Shown: positions 45,301 to 54,215, counted from the stretch's first letter. The stretch is DNA of 64,000 bases from JABWBJ01 sp035646395 (GCA_035646395.1 DASRPK010000165.1:5390-69389), one strand, 5' to 3'. Numbers and translations are program-made. The notes: generated by a model from the sequence alone, not told the origin.

Positions 45301-46043
45301 TCGGTCCCGCCGCGAAGCGTCTGTGAAACATTCCCGCCCGAGAATCCACCACGCGCCGGGTCAGCTGACGAAGTCACGATGCGCACGGACTGAACGGCGT
45401 CAGGCGGGAGCCCGCCACCCTGGCCACGCACCGAAACACCGTCCAGGGTGGTGACATTTCCCGTGGGTGCCGCACCGAGCACGGAGAACGTCGAGTCGTC
45501 GAGCGCCGAAATCCCTGGAATTGAAAGCAACAGTTCCATGAGACGGGACGGATCAGCCAGGAACAGTGAATCGGCGAGTGCGCCGGCACCCACTTCGCCA
45601 ATGGCTGATCGTTCACCGACCATCGGCCCGGCGGTGACGACCACGCGCTCGAGCACCTGGGAGACGGACCGCAGGTACACGTTCGAGCCCAGCACGGGCG
45701 AAATTCCTACCCGTGAAAGCCGGAAAGACGCAGTCTGAAATCCAACGCGCCTAACGCCAACGAGATATTCCCCCTCGGCTTGTGGAAAGACCAGCGTGTA
45801 GGAGCCACGGGCGTCGGTTCGCGCGGTCTGGCTCATGCGACTGACCAGTCCCGTGACGCGAACTTCAGCCTGTGCGAGCGGAACGCTATCGGGACCGAAG
45901 ACGCGACCCCTGATGATTTCCGTGGTGCTCTGAGCCTGCGCGTCCGTGAACGGGGAGATCAGCACGATCAGGCACGAGACGAAGCGTGCGAGGCGCCCAG
46001 GCCACCGATGCCCTTGCGAATTGAAAGGTGGGACGGAGCTCAC
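42339..46043 (-). CDS. TonB-dependent receptor with N-terminal carboxypeptidase-regulatory domain and C-terminal LTxxQ-like extension
   Basis: 1234 residues. A signal peptide (ending near TDAQAQS) is followed by a CarboxypepD_reg-like domain (RGRVFGPDSVPLAQAEVRV). A plug-like region follows (STFSVLGAAPTGNVTTLDGV), then the barrel (FAPNATTSIRLSHN, RFGLEYSFGGPVPNP). Normally such proteins end with the barrel; here about 100 more residues follow. That tail has LTDEQRRQA, LTPEQRSQLAAI and LTAEQLTRF motifs, which resemble Spy/CpxP-like LTxxQ helical proteins. It is probably a large-solute receptor with a fused periplasmic helical domain. The substrate is not predictable. Confidence 0.88.
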   Translation of the reverse strand: MSSVPPFNSQGHRWPGRLARFVSCLIVLISPFTDAQAQSTTEIIRGRVFGPDSVPLAQAEVRVTGLVSRMSQTARTDARGSYTLVFPQAEGEYLVGVRRVGFQTASFRLSRVGISPVLGSNVYLRSVSQVLERVVVTAGPMVGERSAIGEVGAGALADSLFLADPSRLMELLLSIPGISALDDSTFSVLGAAPTGNVTTLDGVSVRGQGGGLPPDAVQSVRIVTSSADPARGGFSGGNVSQTLRGGTDILGGSIRFATSNRGLVWKDPAWNRPVNRPINHSGTVNGPIIKQKLRFNISWQAEDNAADWYSLLNPRGALLAQRGISLDSVSAVTSALVDLGIPLSIAAAPNEAHNRQLRTTEVFDFAPNATTSIRLSHNGSWQRNIGNNGSEVSFPTRVNELSVVQHSFGLRSTHYVRGLLNEFTAGYNYYSDDSDPYTLLPGGSVRVGTAFADGRTGLSSLTFGGGEGDYYEQSRGGEATNELSWLPASGRHKVKIGGRAGFNRSNYFYFPGSPLLGSYTYLTIEDLLANRPASYDRVITNTPRNTNSRNSSVWIGDEWKASDAWQLQGGLRLDFAHPGTVPKYNPAVDQTFGVRTDRIPEDVGVSPRIGFSWASRGRRGQGTAGGASTLGGMSANALRQMSPDMVSSIVAMQRATTLPGVAVSGTVGAYRGTVSTGTVAELVESTGLPGTRVTLSCVGDAVPVPDWRTMTVGPSSCADGTNGTTFSLSKPLVRVFDPGFEPPMSWRSSLGIDGIRVPGKWILTINGGFSYNVNGQSTVDLNLNRIPQFFLTGEGGRPVFAPVNAVVPSTGSISSGASRRSPDFATVSSLLSDLRSYRAEFQASIAPPNPLLNRRLALSLSYQLNAGRNETRGNSRIGTIGDPYVKQWVPISNPQHTFRLTSGGRFWGFNFGLTTNLYSGIPLTPLVNGDINGDGNTGNDRAFIPDPAALSDTSLARQMNDLISSAPSAARKCILSQRGRMAGANSCRTPWQARFDINASLTPPSGWSYSDRLRLTFDLSNANGALVRALGLENTPLGQSPLSTNPNATLFYVTGFDPNTNQFKYRVNQLFGQPTNFGSARRKFAPTQLRFGLEYSFGGPVPNPISRGLGLREPVNERPLTDEQRRQAVAKLKRDPAVAVAALSDSLSLTPEQRSQLAAISIEYNARADTALAPLRNWVLRQGRRVFDRDLAQRLSAAQSALGKLNTEYGRKAQEVLTAEQLTRFKESSQRKER

Positions 46044-46133
46044 GCGATAACCTGTTGAGGAACCGAGAGTTTGACACCCCTACGGAGTGGGGGGTTGGGG
46101 AGTTTTGGGGCATAAGGCGCGGAACCTGAAGGG

Positions 46134-46178
46134 AAGGCGTAGAGCGCAGGGCCTGGAGGGTCCTGCGCCTTCTGCCTT
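46134..46178 (-). terminator. Possible terminator after the small membrane protein
   Basis: GCGCAGG (46144-46150) pairs with CCTGCGC (46162-46168), with outer partial pairing AAGGC / GCCTT. No T run follows on the minus strand, so it is a weak candidate. Confidence 0.35.
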
Positions 46179-46617
46179 ACCAGAGCCGGTACGCCTCCAT
46201 CCCCGCGAATGCCAGAAGCGGCGAGAACAGCAGCACGCCGATCGCGATCCCGATATGCTCAGCGACGAAATTGGCCCGTGGCGAAAGGTCGGGGTCGTCG
46301 TTTTCCTCGACAATCTCTTTTTGCGCCGCAATGCCGGTCCAGAGGAATGAGGCCAGGAACAGCGGGGCCGCCACGCGACCTAACGGATCGGCCAGCCCTG
46401 GCGTGAAGTAACTGGCAAAGAGAAACCCCAGAATCCCGATCGACACGACATCGGCGAGCACCCGCAGGCGGGAGTCACCGTGCCGCACGTCATCGATGAC
46501 GGACCATGCCGCGAACCCAGCGATGAGCAGCAGGTAGAGAAAAGCCCAGATTGGCACCGTGCGTCGATTCCCCTGCCTGACGAAGATCAGCGCTGCGGTT
46601 CGACCAGCCTTCCGCAC
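46177..46617 (-). CDS. Small membrane protein of unknown function
   Basis: 146 residues with about four membrane segments: IWAFLYLLLIAGFAAWSV near 23-40, VSIGILGFLFASYFTPGL, VAAPLFLASFLWTGIAA and IGIAIGVLLFSPLLAFAGM. The N-terminus is basic, as expected for an inner-membrane protein. I recognise no family. It has no close neighbour in the same direction except the sorbosone-like gene 120 bp upstream. Confidence 0.65.
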   Translation of the reverse strand: MRKAGRTAALIFVRQGNRRTVPIWAFLYLLLIAGFAAWSVIDDVRHGDSRLRVLADVVSIGILGFLFASYFTPGLADPLGRVAAPLFLASFLWTGIAAQKEIVEENDDPDLSPRANFVAEHIGIAIGVLLFSPLLAFAGMEAYRLW

Positions 46618-46736
46618 TTCATGACGGAGGCGACGTCGGGTGTGTTTCGCGGGAGGAGTGATAGCGCGCGCATGACCTGAAGCACTACGGCGCGCGCCAT
46701 CCTCCTGTCAACGCTTCATCGGTACTGCCGATGGCC

Positions 46737-48086
46737 TCACCGGGCGTTCCCGGCATAGAAGATGCGCCAGATCCAGCCGGCACGGTCGTCCGACACATAC
46801 AGCGAACCGTCGATGCCCTGCGTCACCGACACCGGGCGATGCGCAGCGCCGGTAGGCGTAAAATTCCCGCCAGCGAAACCGTCGGCAAAGGTTTCGAACT
46901 TTCCTCCCGGCCTGCCGGCAATCCACGGCGTGAACGTCACGATGTACCCCGGACCGGCCGGCTGTAACCGCGGATCGAACCGCGAGCCGTGCCAGGCGAT
47001 GAACAGCCCGCCCTGATAACGGATGGGAAATTGCGACCCGGTATAGAACGTCATGCCTAACGGCGCCCAGTGCGCTGGATAGTCGGCGACGGGAAGCTCG
47101 CGGTCCGCGCAGAGCCCGACGATGTCGCCGTCACCGCCGTATTCGGGGGCGAGCACCTTCCGGTTCCTGACGCCGTCGTAATAGCAGTAGGGCCAGCCGT
47201 ATTTCTTCCCCTGCTCGATGACGAACAGCTCCTCAGCCGGGAGCAGTGCGTCATCACGCTCATCGAACAAGGTTGACCAGTTATCGAAGAGTTGATCGCG
47301 GCCGTTCTGCGCGCCGTACAGCTTTCCGTCGGCGGGATTGATCGCGAGGGCATTCATATTCCGCAGCTCGGTGGCGAACCGTGTACCGCTTGCCTGTGTC
47401 TGGTCGGTCGTGGTGGCACTGAAGTGCCAGACACCGGCGCGCACCGGGAGCTCGGGACACGGATCGAGGCCCGGAGAGAAGTCGGTCCGATCGACTTCCT
47501 GGCACGAGTTACTGCCTGACGCGATGTTCACGAACATCCCACCCTTTCCGTCGAGAACGACCGTCTTGCGTGGGTGGTCGTCCGTGGCCGGGAGTCCGGA
47601 TACGATCACCTCTTCGCCACCCGTTGGCACCAGCTCGGCCCCAATGAACGTGTAACGCAGCACCCGATCGTCCGGCGAGAAGTAGAGCTGACCTTCGCCC
47701 CAGGCGACGCCATTTCCGCCGGTGGGTCCGAAACGTGCCTGCTGATCGGCACGTCCGTCGCCATCCGTGTCACGTAAGGCGACCACCCCACCCATCGTGG
47801 TGCCCGGGCCATTGTTGATCGCAACGTACAGATCGCCGTTAGGCCTGATTGCCATGTGGCGGGCCCGGCCAAGGTCCTTCGCCACCACTACAGCACAGAA
47901 ACCTGGCGGAAGGATCAGGCCACCATTGTCGGGATCGCATTCAACAGCCGCGATCCCTGGTTTTGCGAGCAGCGCACTCCTGTTCTCCGGGGCAGCCGGC
48001 GCGTCGGCACATCCCACCCCTGCCAGTACCGCGGCGACGCTCAGCCGCGTTCGTGGACGTAGCTCATTCCAGCGCATGTGCAGCAC
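46737..48086 (-). CDS. Sorbosone dehydrogenase-like (PQQ/beta-propeller) secreted protein
   Basis: 449 residues. The N-terminus has a hydrophobic segment ending in AVLAGVGCADAP, a lipoprotein-like but non-standard lipobox. The rest is a six-bladed propeller of the L-sorbosone dehydrogenase type: LPPGFCAVVVAKDLGRARHM, VALRDTDGDGRAD, NGVAWGEGQLYF, DDHPRKTVVLDGKGGMFVNI, RNMNALAINPADGKLY and KKYGWPYCYYDG. Such proteins use PQQ or another quinone to oxidise sugars. The start at the fourth codon (MRWNEL) is possible. Confidence 0.85.
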   Translation of the reverse strand: MLHMRWNELRPRTRLSVAAVLAGVGCADAPAAPENRSALLAKPGIAAVECDPDNGGLILPPGFCAVVVAKDLGRARHMAIRPNGDLYVAINNGPGTTMGGVVALRDTDGDGRADQQARFGPTGGNGVAWGEGQLYFSPDDRVLRYTFIGAELVPTGGEEVIVSGLPATDDHPRKTVVLDGKGGMFVNIASGSNSCQEVDRTDFSPGLDPCPELPVRAGVWHFSATTTDQTQASGTRFATELRNMNALAINPADGKLYGAQNGRDQLFDNWSTLFDERDDALLPAEELFVIEQGKKYGWPYCYYDGVRNRKVLAPEYGGDGDIVGLCADRELPVADYPAHWAPLGMTFYTGSQFPIRYQGGLFIAWHGSRFDPRLQPAGPGYIVTFTPWIAGRPGGKFETFADGFAGGNFTPTGAAHRPVSVTQGIDGSLYVSDDRAGWIWRIFYAGNAR

Positions 48087-48312
48087 CTCCGTTCATGGTG
48101 GAAACTCACGCCATGGACCGACGTGCGGCATCAAAGCGCAGCGCTCGCCTGCAGGGGGTGGCGGCGCTGGCCTGGCCGGGGGGGCTAGCGGTCGTTAGGC
48201 TCTTTCGTCACCGCTGTGGCGTGGTGACTCGTTCGACTACCCGCGGACAGGTAGTGGGTGCCGCTGCTGATCGGTAAGGTGAGCGGACACGACCGGCACG
48301 ACACCGAACGTC

Positions 48313-49776
48313 TCAGCCCGGTATCGAGCGTTTCTCCAGCGCTGCCAGCACGTCAGGAATGAGCCCGCCAAACGCACCATTGCTCATGACGAGGATGACG
48401 TCGTTCGCCCGTGCCTGACGAGCGATCAGGTCGACAATCGCCGGGACGCTTTCCAGCCCTGTGGCCGGGGTGCCGCGCCTCGCGATTTCGTTGATGACTG
48501 CGGAGACATCGAGTTGCTGGTCAACCGGAACCTTGTCATGCGGTTCAGGAAGCCGGATGGTCACGACATCAGCTTCATCGAACGCCGACTCATATTCTTT
48601 CTGATGAATGTTCCGCCGGCTCGTGTTGGAGCGTGGCTCGAACACCGCCCACAGCCGGCGATCGGTGTATCGCTGGCGAATCGCGGCAATGGTTTCCCGG
48701 ACCGCGGTCGGGTGATGGGCGAAGTCGTCGATCACCAGCACACCGCCGACGTACCCGCGGGGCTCCTGCCGGCGTTTGACGCCGAGAAAGGAGTTCAGTC
48801 CCGTTGCGATGACGTCCGGCGCAAGTCCGAGCGCCCGGGCGGCCGCGTACACCCCGGTTGCGTTCTCGACGTTATGCAGGCCGGTCATGCTCATCATGAC
48901 TTCGACCGTTTCACCTGCAGGACCCTCGATCGAGAATCGCGACCCACCTTCGCCGAACAGGATGTCGCGCGCCCGATAGTCTCCCGAATCGCCAGTCCCG
49001 TACGTCACGACGGGTGCGGGGGAATACGCGCGTGCGATTTCGACTGCGCGAGGATACGTCGCGCTGACGCCTAACCAGCCGCCGGAAGGCAATGTCGCAC
49101 AGAACTTCTCGTACGCCGACTCGTAATGCAGCATGTCGCGGTAGATGTCGGCGTGGTCGAACTCGAGGCTCGTGAACAACGCGGTGCGCGCGCGATAATG
49201 CACGAATTTCGGACCCTTGTCGAAATACGCCGTGTCGTACTCGTCGCCCTCGATGACGACATGCTCGCCCGCGCCGAGCCGGAAATTGCCCGTGTAATTG
49301 AGCGTGACACCTCCGACAATGAACGTGGGATCGAGACCGGCATCGGCCAGGACGTGGGACAACATGGCGGACGTGGTCGTTTTCCCGTGCGTCCCCGCAA
49401 CGACCACACTGTGCCGGCCGAGGCACACGAGCGACCCGAACGCCGCGGGAAAACTCATCTGCGGAATCCGACGCTCGCGCACGACCGTCGCCTCCGGGTT
49501 CACCCGCCGGATGACATTGCCGATGATCACCAGGTCAGGATTGGCGCGATCGATGTTCTCGGCACTATACGGCGAAAACACTTCGATCTCCCAGGAAGCC
49601 AGCATGTCGCTCATGGGCGGATAGACATTTTCGTCGCTGCCCGTGACCGTGTAACCCTCGGCCTTCAAAATGCCGGCGAATGCGCCCATCCCGGTTCCGG
49701 CGACGCCTACGAGATGGATTCGCTCGACCGACCCGGGCGCGACCTCGCTCAGGATGTTGCCGTTGTCCTCTGTCAT
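48313..49776 (-). CDS. mpl: UDP-N-acetylmuramate:L-Ala-gamma-D-Glu-meso-DAP ligase Mpl
   Basis: 487 residues. It re-attaches the recovered tripeptide to UDP-MurNAc during peptidoglycan recycling. It is a Mur ligase: HLVGVAGTGMGAFAG at the N-terminus, the P-loop VVVAGTHGKTTT, and GDEYDTAYFDKGPKFVHY. EPRSNTSRRNIHQKEYESAF is the region that separates Mpl from MurC. The fact that it uses a meso-DAP tripeptide fits a Gram-negative cell wall. Its neighbours are the fused spmAB gene and, further on, mpaA and a VanY-like peptidase, all of which can act in murein turnover. Confidence 0.95.
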   Translation of the reverse strand: MTEDNGNILSEVAPGSVERIHLVGVAGTGMGAFAGILKAEGYTVTGSDENVYPPMSDMLASWEIEVFSPYSAENIDRANPDLVIIGNVIRRVNPEATVVRERRIPQMSFPAAFGSLVCLGRHSVVVAGTHGKTTTSAMLSHVLADAGLDPTFIVGGVTLNYTGNFRLGAGEHVVIEGDEYDTAYFDKGPKFVHYRARTALFTSLEFDHADIYRDMLHYESAYEKFCATLPSGGWLGVSATYPRAVEIARAYSPAPVVTYGTGDSGDYRARDILFGEGGSRFSIEGPAGETVEVMMSMTGLHNVENATGVYAAARALGLAPDVIATGLNSFLGVKRRQEPRGYVGGVLVIDDFAHHPTAVRETIAAIRQRYTDRRLWAVFEPRSNTSRRNIHQKEYESAFDEADVVTIRLPEPHDKVPVDQQLDVSAVINEIARRGTPATGLESVPAIVDLIARQARANDVILVMSNGAFGGLIPDVLAALEKRSIPG

Positions 49777-49794
49777 GTCGGAGTCAGCGCCAAC

Positions 49795-51027
49795 TCAGCC
49801 GAAGAAGATATAGGCGATGAAGATGGCGGCAGTGATGCCGGCGAAGTCGGCGATCAGGCCACAGGCCACCGCATGTCGCGTCTTCCGCACGCCGACCGAG
49901 CCAAAGTACAGGGCAAGTATGTAAAACGTGGTGTCCGTTGCACCCTGGAAAACACTTGCGAGCCGGCCGACGAACGAGTCGGCGCCATGCGTGGTCATGG
50001 CGTCGACCATCATGCCGCGTGCGCCGCTTCCACTCAACGGCTTCATGAGGGCGGTCGGGAGCGCCGGAATGAATTCTGTACGCAGGCCTAACGCGGAAAC
50101 CAGGCGACCGATCCCGTTGACGAGGGCGTCGAGTGCTCCCGACGCGCGGAAGACGCCAATCGCCACCAGAATGGCCACGAGATACGGGATGATACGAATC
50201 GCAACATTGAATCCTTCCTTTGCCCCCTCAATAAAGGCCTCGTACACATTCACGCGGCGGAGCGTCGCCATGAGGATGAACGCCGATATGATGCCGAAGA
50301 GCGTCAGGTTGGCGACGAGGGTGGAAATCGTTGTCACCTGCTCCTGCGGTAGTCCCGAGAAATAGTAGAGGGTCAGCGCGATCAGCGCGGTGACGCCCAC
50401 GAGGTACGAGAGCACAACGGGGTGGAACAGGTTGATACGTTGCACCACGGCAACCGCGATGAGCCCGGCCAGGGTGGAGAAATACGTGGCGAGCAGAATG
50501 GGGAGGAAGACGTCGGTAGGATTGGCGGCGCCCGCCTGCGCGCGATACACCATGATGCTGATCGGGATCACGGTCAGCCCCGAAGTATTCAGCACCAGGA
50601 ACATGATCTGAGCGTTCGTCGCGGTTTCCTTCTCCGGATTCAGCTCCTGCAGCTCCTGCATGGCCTTGAGGCCAAGAGGCGTGGCGGCGTTGTCGAGCCC
50701 GAGCATGTTCGCCGCAAAGTTCATGATGATCGAGCCGTGAGCCGGATGCTCCGCTGGTACTTCCGGATAGAGTCGCCGGAAAAATGGCCGGGCTACGCGC
50801 GCCAGCGCGTTGATGGCTCCACCGAGCTCTCCGACTTTCATGAGGCCAAGCCAGAGCGTCAGCACGCCGGTCAGCCCTAACGAGATCTCGAATCCTGTCT
50901 TGGCGGTATCGAACGTGCTGGTCACCATGTTGGTGAAGACCGCGGTGTCGCCGAAGAACACCAGGCGCACCAGCCCCATCACCAGCGCGATCAGGAAGAA
51001 CGAGACCCAGATGTAGTTGAGGACCAC
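49795..51027 (-). CDS. SpmA-SpmB fusion with nucleoside-recognition (Gate) domains
   Basis: 410 residues. The N-terminal half (about 1-200) matches SpmA with IWVSFFLIALVMGLVRLVFF and NFAANMLGLDNAATPLG. The C-terminal half (about 240-410) matches SpmB with EGFNVAIRIIPYLVAILVAI and SGSGARGMMVDAMTTHG. Both halves are membrane proteins named from Bacillus spore maturation. This organism shows no other sign of sporulation in the window, so another role, such as in dehydration or envelope transport, is more likely. It lies 18 bp upstream of mpl in the same direction. Confidence 0.9.
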   Translation of the reverse strand: MVLNYIWVSFFLIALVMGLVRLVFFGDTAVFTNMVTSTFDTAKTGFEISLGLTGVLTLWLGLMKVGELGGAINALARVARPFFRRLYPEVPAEHPAHGSIIMNFAANMLGLDNAATPLGLKAMQELQELNPEKETATNAQIMFLVLNTSGLTVIPISIMVYRAQAGAANPTDVFLPILLATYFSTLAGLIAVAVVQRINLFHPVVLSYLVGVTALIALTLYYFSGLPQEQVTTISTLVANLTLFGIISAFILMATLRRVNVYEAFIEGAKEGFNVAIRIIPYLVAILVAIGVFRASGALDALVNGIGRLVSALGLRTEFIPALPTALMKPLSGSGARGMMVDAMTTHGADSFVGRLASVFQGATDTTFYILALYFGSVGVRKTRHAVACGLIADFAGITAAIFIAYIFFG

Positions 51028-51065
51028 TTACCGGATGTGGGAGGTGGGATGTGAGAGAAACAGGA

Positions 51066-51791
51066 TCAGACGCCTGGATTCAGCAGCAACTCAACCAGAA
51101 CTGGAACGTGGTCTCGCATTAAGACCTCGGTCGCGGCAAGCGGGAACTCGTACGTCACCACAGGCACACCATTATCAAAGCCCCACGAACCGAACGAGCC
51201 CGGCGTCGGATAGCCCACATCCTTGACGAATGGCATCCCGGTCCGTTGCGCGAGTCGCTGGCCAAGGGCACTCCCGTTGGCGTCGTCGATACAGGCCAGC
51301 GGCGCATGGAGCGCGACCACGGCCTGCGGTCGCAGCTCCTGAATGAGCGCGAGCAAGGCCTGCGTCTCCGGCTCTGACGCGGGACCCTCCCCTGTACTCA
51401 ACAGGATGTCGCTCTTGTCCTCGATCGTCGACCGATGGGTGACGGGCTTCGGCTGCCAGTCTTTGGAGGGAAAATTCCGGTTCAGGTCGACCCCATGTGC
51501 GTTCCCCCGTGTCCCCCGAATGACACCATCGGGATTGGCGGCCAGCACAACGGCGCAGTGTTCGGGTGGGTCGGGGAGTTGCCGAAGCGCCCTGGAAAGG
51601 GCGTAGGTGGTCTCCGGTTCTTCGCCATGAATCGCGGCGAAGATGAGCATCCTGCATTCGGCGCGTGGACGCCAGACTTCGAGTGGGAGACCGAGCACGG
51701 AGCGCCCGTACGTGGTCGGCGCCCAGGGAATCGTGCCCCACGAAGGTCGGGGGCGCAGCAGTGGTTCGGAGAGCCGACGCTCGGAGCTCAA
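51066..51791 (-). CDS. mpaA: Murein peptide amidase A-like M14 carboxypeptidase
   Basis: 241 residues. It removes meso-DAP from murein tripeptide. Zinc ligands are in AAIHGEEPETTYAL (His and Glu) and VALHAPLA (His), with DGVIRGTRGNAHGVDLNRNFPS between them and the catalytic Glu in VVTYEFPLA. No signal peptide is seen, in line with cytoplasmic MpaA. It overlaps the next upstream peptidase gene by four bases. With mpl it supports a murein recycling function. Confidence 0.9.
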   Translation of the reverse strand: MSSERRLSEPLLRPRPSWGTIPWAPTTYGRSVLGLPLEVWRPRAECRMLIFAAIHGEEPETTYALSRALRQLPDPPEHCAVVLAANPDGVIRGTRGNAHGVDLNRNFPSKDWQPKPVTHRSTIEDKSDILLSTGEGPASEPETQALLALIQELRPQAVVALHAPLACIDDANGSALGQRLAQRTGMPFVKDVGYPTPGSFGSWGFDNGVPVVTYEFPLAATEVLMRDHVPVLVELLLNPGV

Positions 51792-52507
51792 GGCACGTCG
51801 GGGTTCGTGTTCTTCACGAATCGGTCCATGATCTCCTCGAGGTTCGACAAGACAACGTCCTTCAGCAACATGTCAGCCGATAGAACGGTATCACGCAACA
51901 ACTCGATCGTAAGTGTGGACGCGAATTCGGCAGCCAACGGCCCATGACTCAGGTGCCATCGTTCGGGCGCTATTCCTCCGCGATCCCGATCGTACGGACG
52001 AAAGAAGCCAAAGGACGTGCGATCCGCAATGCGGGCGTCGAGCCATTCGCTGAAGGGAGCGAACATGCCGTCCCCTTCGTATTCCGACGGCACGAGCTCG
52101 ATCTCGTAATCCGCGGGACGCGCCGAAGCATCATACACGTCGATGTCTGTTCCCCAGTGGTGTCGTGAGGCACCGGGAAGCGCCGACCATCGGAGGATCG
52201 CGAAAACACGTTCGCGTTCGGTCAGCGACGTGATATCGAGCGGCCGCGCATTGGAATCGAGCACGGCGAGTTCACCACCTGCCTTACGATTCCAGATCGA
52301 AAGCTGCCGGTCAAAACCCCTGAATCCACTGAGAATCGCGACGTCGAAGCCTGACGAAGCGGCGGCGTCCTTCAACGCGCGGAATGGATCGACGACGTCG
52401 CGATGTACGCTGACGGTGAGCCAGGCGGCATCACCGGGCTCACACAAATGCGTCTCGCTCTGACCGACGACGCTGGCAGGAATCATTGGGCGTGAAGATA
52501 ATGCCAA
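51788..52507 (-). CDS. M15 family (VanY-like) D-alanyl-D-alanine carboxypeptidase
   Basis: 239 residues. Zinc ligands of the M15 fold are in SRHHWGTDIDVYD (His and Asp) and PERWHLSHG (His), and the RQLSIWNRKAGG and LSGFRGFDRQ segments fit the family. The N-terminus has no clear signal peptide; the start at residue 8 (MIPASVVG) is possible. It would cleave terminal D-Ala from peptidoglycan peptides or precursors. It overlaps mpaA by four bases and is the first gene of that pair. Confidence 0.88.
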   Translation of the reverse strand: MALSSRPMIPASVVGQSETHLCEPGDAAWLTVSVHRDVVDPFRALKDAAASSGFDVAILSGFRGFDRQLSIWNRKAGGELAVLDSNARPLDITSLTERERVFAILRWSALPGASRHHWGTDIDVYDASARPADYEIELVPSEYEGDGMFAPFSEWLDARIADRTSFGFFRPYDRDRGGIAPERWHLSHGPLAAEFASTLTIELLRDTVLSADMLLKDVVLSNLEEIMDRFVKNTNPDVP

Positions 52508-52601
52508 ACGGCTCAGCCCGATCTGACTTCCGGAACATCCTCGACAGGAAGGGCTATCCCAAGAGGAGCCACCTCCTGAACCCTTTACGCCGAGCTTATT
52601 C

Positions 52602-53957
52602 GTGCGCCTGGTGATGTCCTTGCTTGTCCTGCTTGTCGTGGTCGTTCCGACGGAGGGCCGATGCCAGTCCGAACCGGAGCTGGAGAAGAGCTACGTCATC
52701 CCGGCGCTGGAGATCATTGGGTTCGACGCGCTCCTGAACGTGTTCGACCGGCTCGTGTTAGGCGACCCATACCATACCTCGGTCGCCTCAATCCGGACAA
52801 ATCTCCGGCGGCGCTGGGTCACCGAAAACGATCCATTCGCAATCAACCAGTTCGGTCACCCGTATCAGGGCGCGATGTATCACGGCTTTGCCCGGTCGGC
52901 GGGGCTCAACTTCTGGACGTCGCTTGGCTACACGTTTGCGGGCAGCGCGATGTGGGAAGTCGCCGGTGAAACCTCTGCACCCTCGTGGAACGACCAGATC
53001 GCGAGTGGGATCGCCGGGTCCTATCTGGGAGAAGCGCTGTATCGCATCGCCAACCTCATGATCGAAACGGGGCCGACGCCAACGCGTCGGGGTCGGCGAT
53101 TCGTGGCGGCAGCGACGTCTCCGCCTCTGGGCCTGAATCGCCACCTCTTCGGTCAACGCCTCGACCGCATTTATCCGAGCAAGGATGCTGCCTACTACCG
53201 TCGCATCCACCTGGGGGCCGCTGCGACGACTGAATCGAGCGGCGACGACAACATCAACCTGCGTCCGACGGAAGGTGTCTTTGACATCTCCATGGAGTAC
53301 GGTCTCCCCGGGAAAGATGGCTACAGTTACTCCCGGCCGTTCGACTACTTCGCGCTACAGGCTACCGCCACCACGGGTAAAGGCCTTGAAAGCATCCTCC
53401 TTCGCGGGCTGCTGATCGGCACCGGGTACAAGGCCGGAGAATCGCACGATGGCGTGTGGGGGCTGTTCGGCAACTACGATTACATCGCGCCCCAGCTCTT
53501 CCGTGTGTCCAGTACCGCCATCGCGTTAGGCACGACATTCGAGTGGCGGCCGTCGGACGCTGTGTCCATCCAGACGACCGCACTGGGCGGGGCCGGGTAT
53601 GCCGCCGTTGGAGCACTCACGCGTCGCGACACAAGCGACTATCACTACGGGATCGCACCGCAGGCGGTCGTTGCCTCACGAGTGATCTTCAGCGAGCGTG
53701 CCGCGTTGGACGTGAGCGCGCGCGAGTACTACGTGAGCCGGGTCGCGGGCACGAGTGGCCATGACAACATCATCCGCTTTGACGCTGCCTTCATGGTCCG
53801 CCTGCACCAGCAGCGGGCCATCGGGCTGCGGTACCTGCTGTCGCGTCGCGATGCGTTCTTCCCGGAGACCGGGAGCCGTCGCCAGGTGCGTGGAACGCTT
53901 GGCCTGTTCCTGACCATGCTCGGCCACGACCGCTTCGGTTCCGTTCCGCGCGGCTGA
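52602..53957 (+). CDS. DUF3943 outer-membrane barrel protein
   Basis: 451 residues from GTG 52602; ATG 52614 is possible. A signal peptide (LLVLLVVVVPTEGRCQS) is followed by a DUF3943 domain: LNVFDRLVLGDPYHTSV, RRRWVTENDPFAINQFGHPYQGAMYHGFARSAG and YLGEALYRIANLMIE. The rest has alternating hydrophobic strands typical of an outer-membrane barrel. The function is unknown. It is divergent from the VanY-like gene with a 94-bp gap. Confidence 0.85.
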   Translation: MRLVMSLLVLLVVVVPTEGRCQSEPELEKSYVIPALEIIGFDALLNVFDRLVLGDPYHTSVASIRTNLRRRWVTENDPFAINQFGHPYQGAMYHGFARSAGLNFWTSLGYTFAGSAMWEVAGETSAPSWNDQIASGIAGSYLGEALYRIANLMIETGPTPTRRGRRFVAAATSPPLGLNRHLFGQRLDRIYPSKDAAYYRRIHLGAAATTESSGDDNINLRPTEGVFDISMEYGLPGKDGYSYSRPFDYFALQATATTGKGLESILLRGLLIGTGYKAGESHDGVWGLFGNYDYIAPQLFRVSSTAIALGTTFEWRPSDAVSIQTTALGGAGYAAVGALTRRDTSDYHYGIAPQAVVASRVIFSERAALDVSAREYYVSRVAGTSGHDNIIRFDAAFMVRLHQQRAIGLRYLLSRRDAFFPETGSRRQVRGTLGLFLTMLGHDRFGSVPRG

Positions 53958-53960
53958 TTC

Positions 53961-54215
53961 CTAACGAATCGGCGGCGGTGGAACGTCGTCGCGAATAAAG
54001 TCTCTCACATGCAGGCGATTGACGCTGAGGTCGCCAATCGTCACACGGGACAAGTGTGCTTCCTTGACCGAAAGTTTTCGAAGGATGAGGCGGCCAACGG
54101 CGACAGCACCAATTGCTATCGCTCCCATACTCGCGGCCGCGAAGGTGCCCGCTACTCTAGCGAGGGCGAACTGGGCCAGGACACCGCCTGGTTGAGTACG
54201 CTGAAGCCTCCGCAT
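53961..54215 (-). CDS. Small hypothetical protein with Ala/Gly-rich segment
   Basis: 84 residues. One membrane-like segment AAASMGAIAIGAVAVGRLIL is followed by a left-handed-looking series (LSVKEAHLSRVTIGDLSVNRLHVRD) and a proline-rich end. I recognise similar short proteins as uncharacterised only. Its TAG stop is inside a CCTAACG copy. It converges with the DUF3943 gene, whose stop is three bases away. Confidence 0.55.
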   Translation of the reverse strand: MRRLQRTQPGGVLAQFALARVAGTFAAASMGAIAIGAVAVGRLILRKLSVKEAHLSRVTIGDLSVNRLHVRDFIRDDVPPPPIR

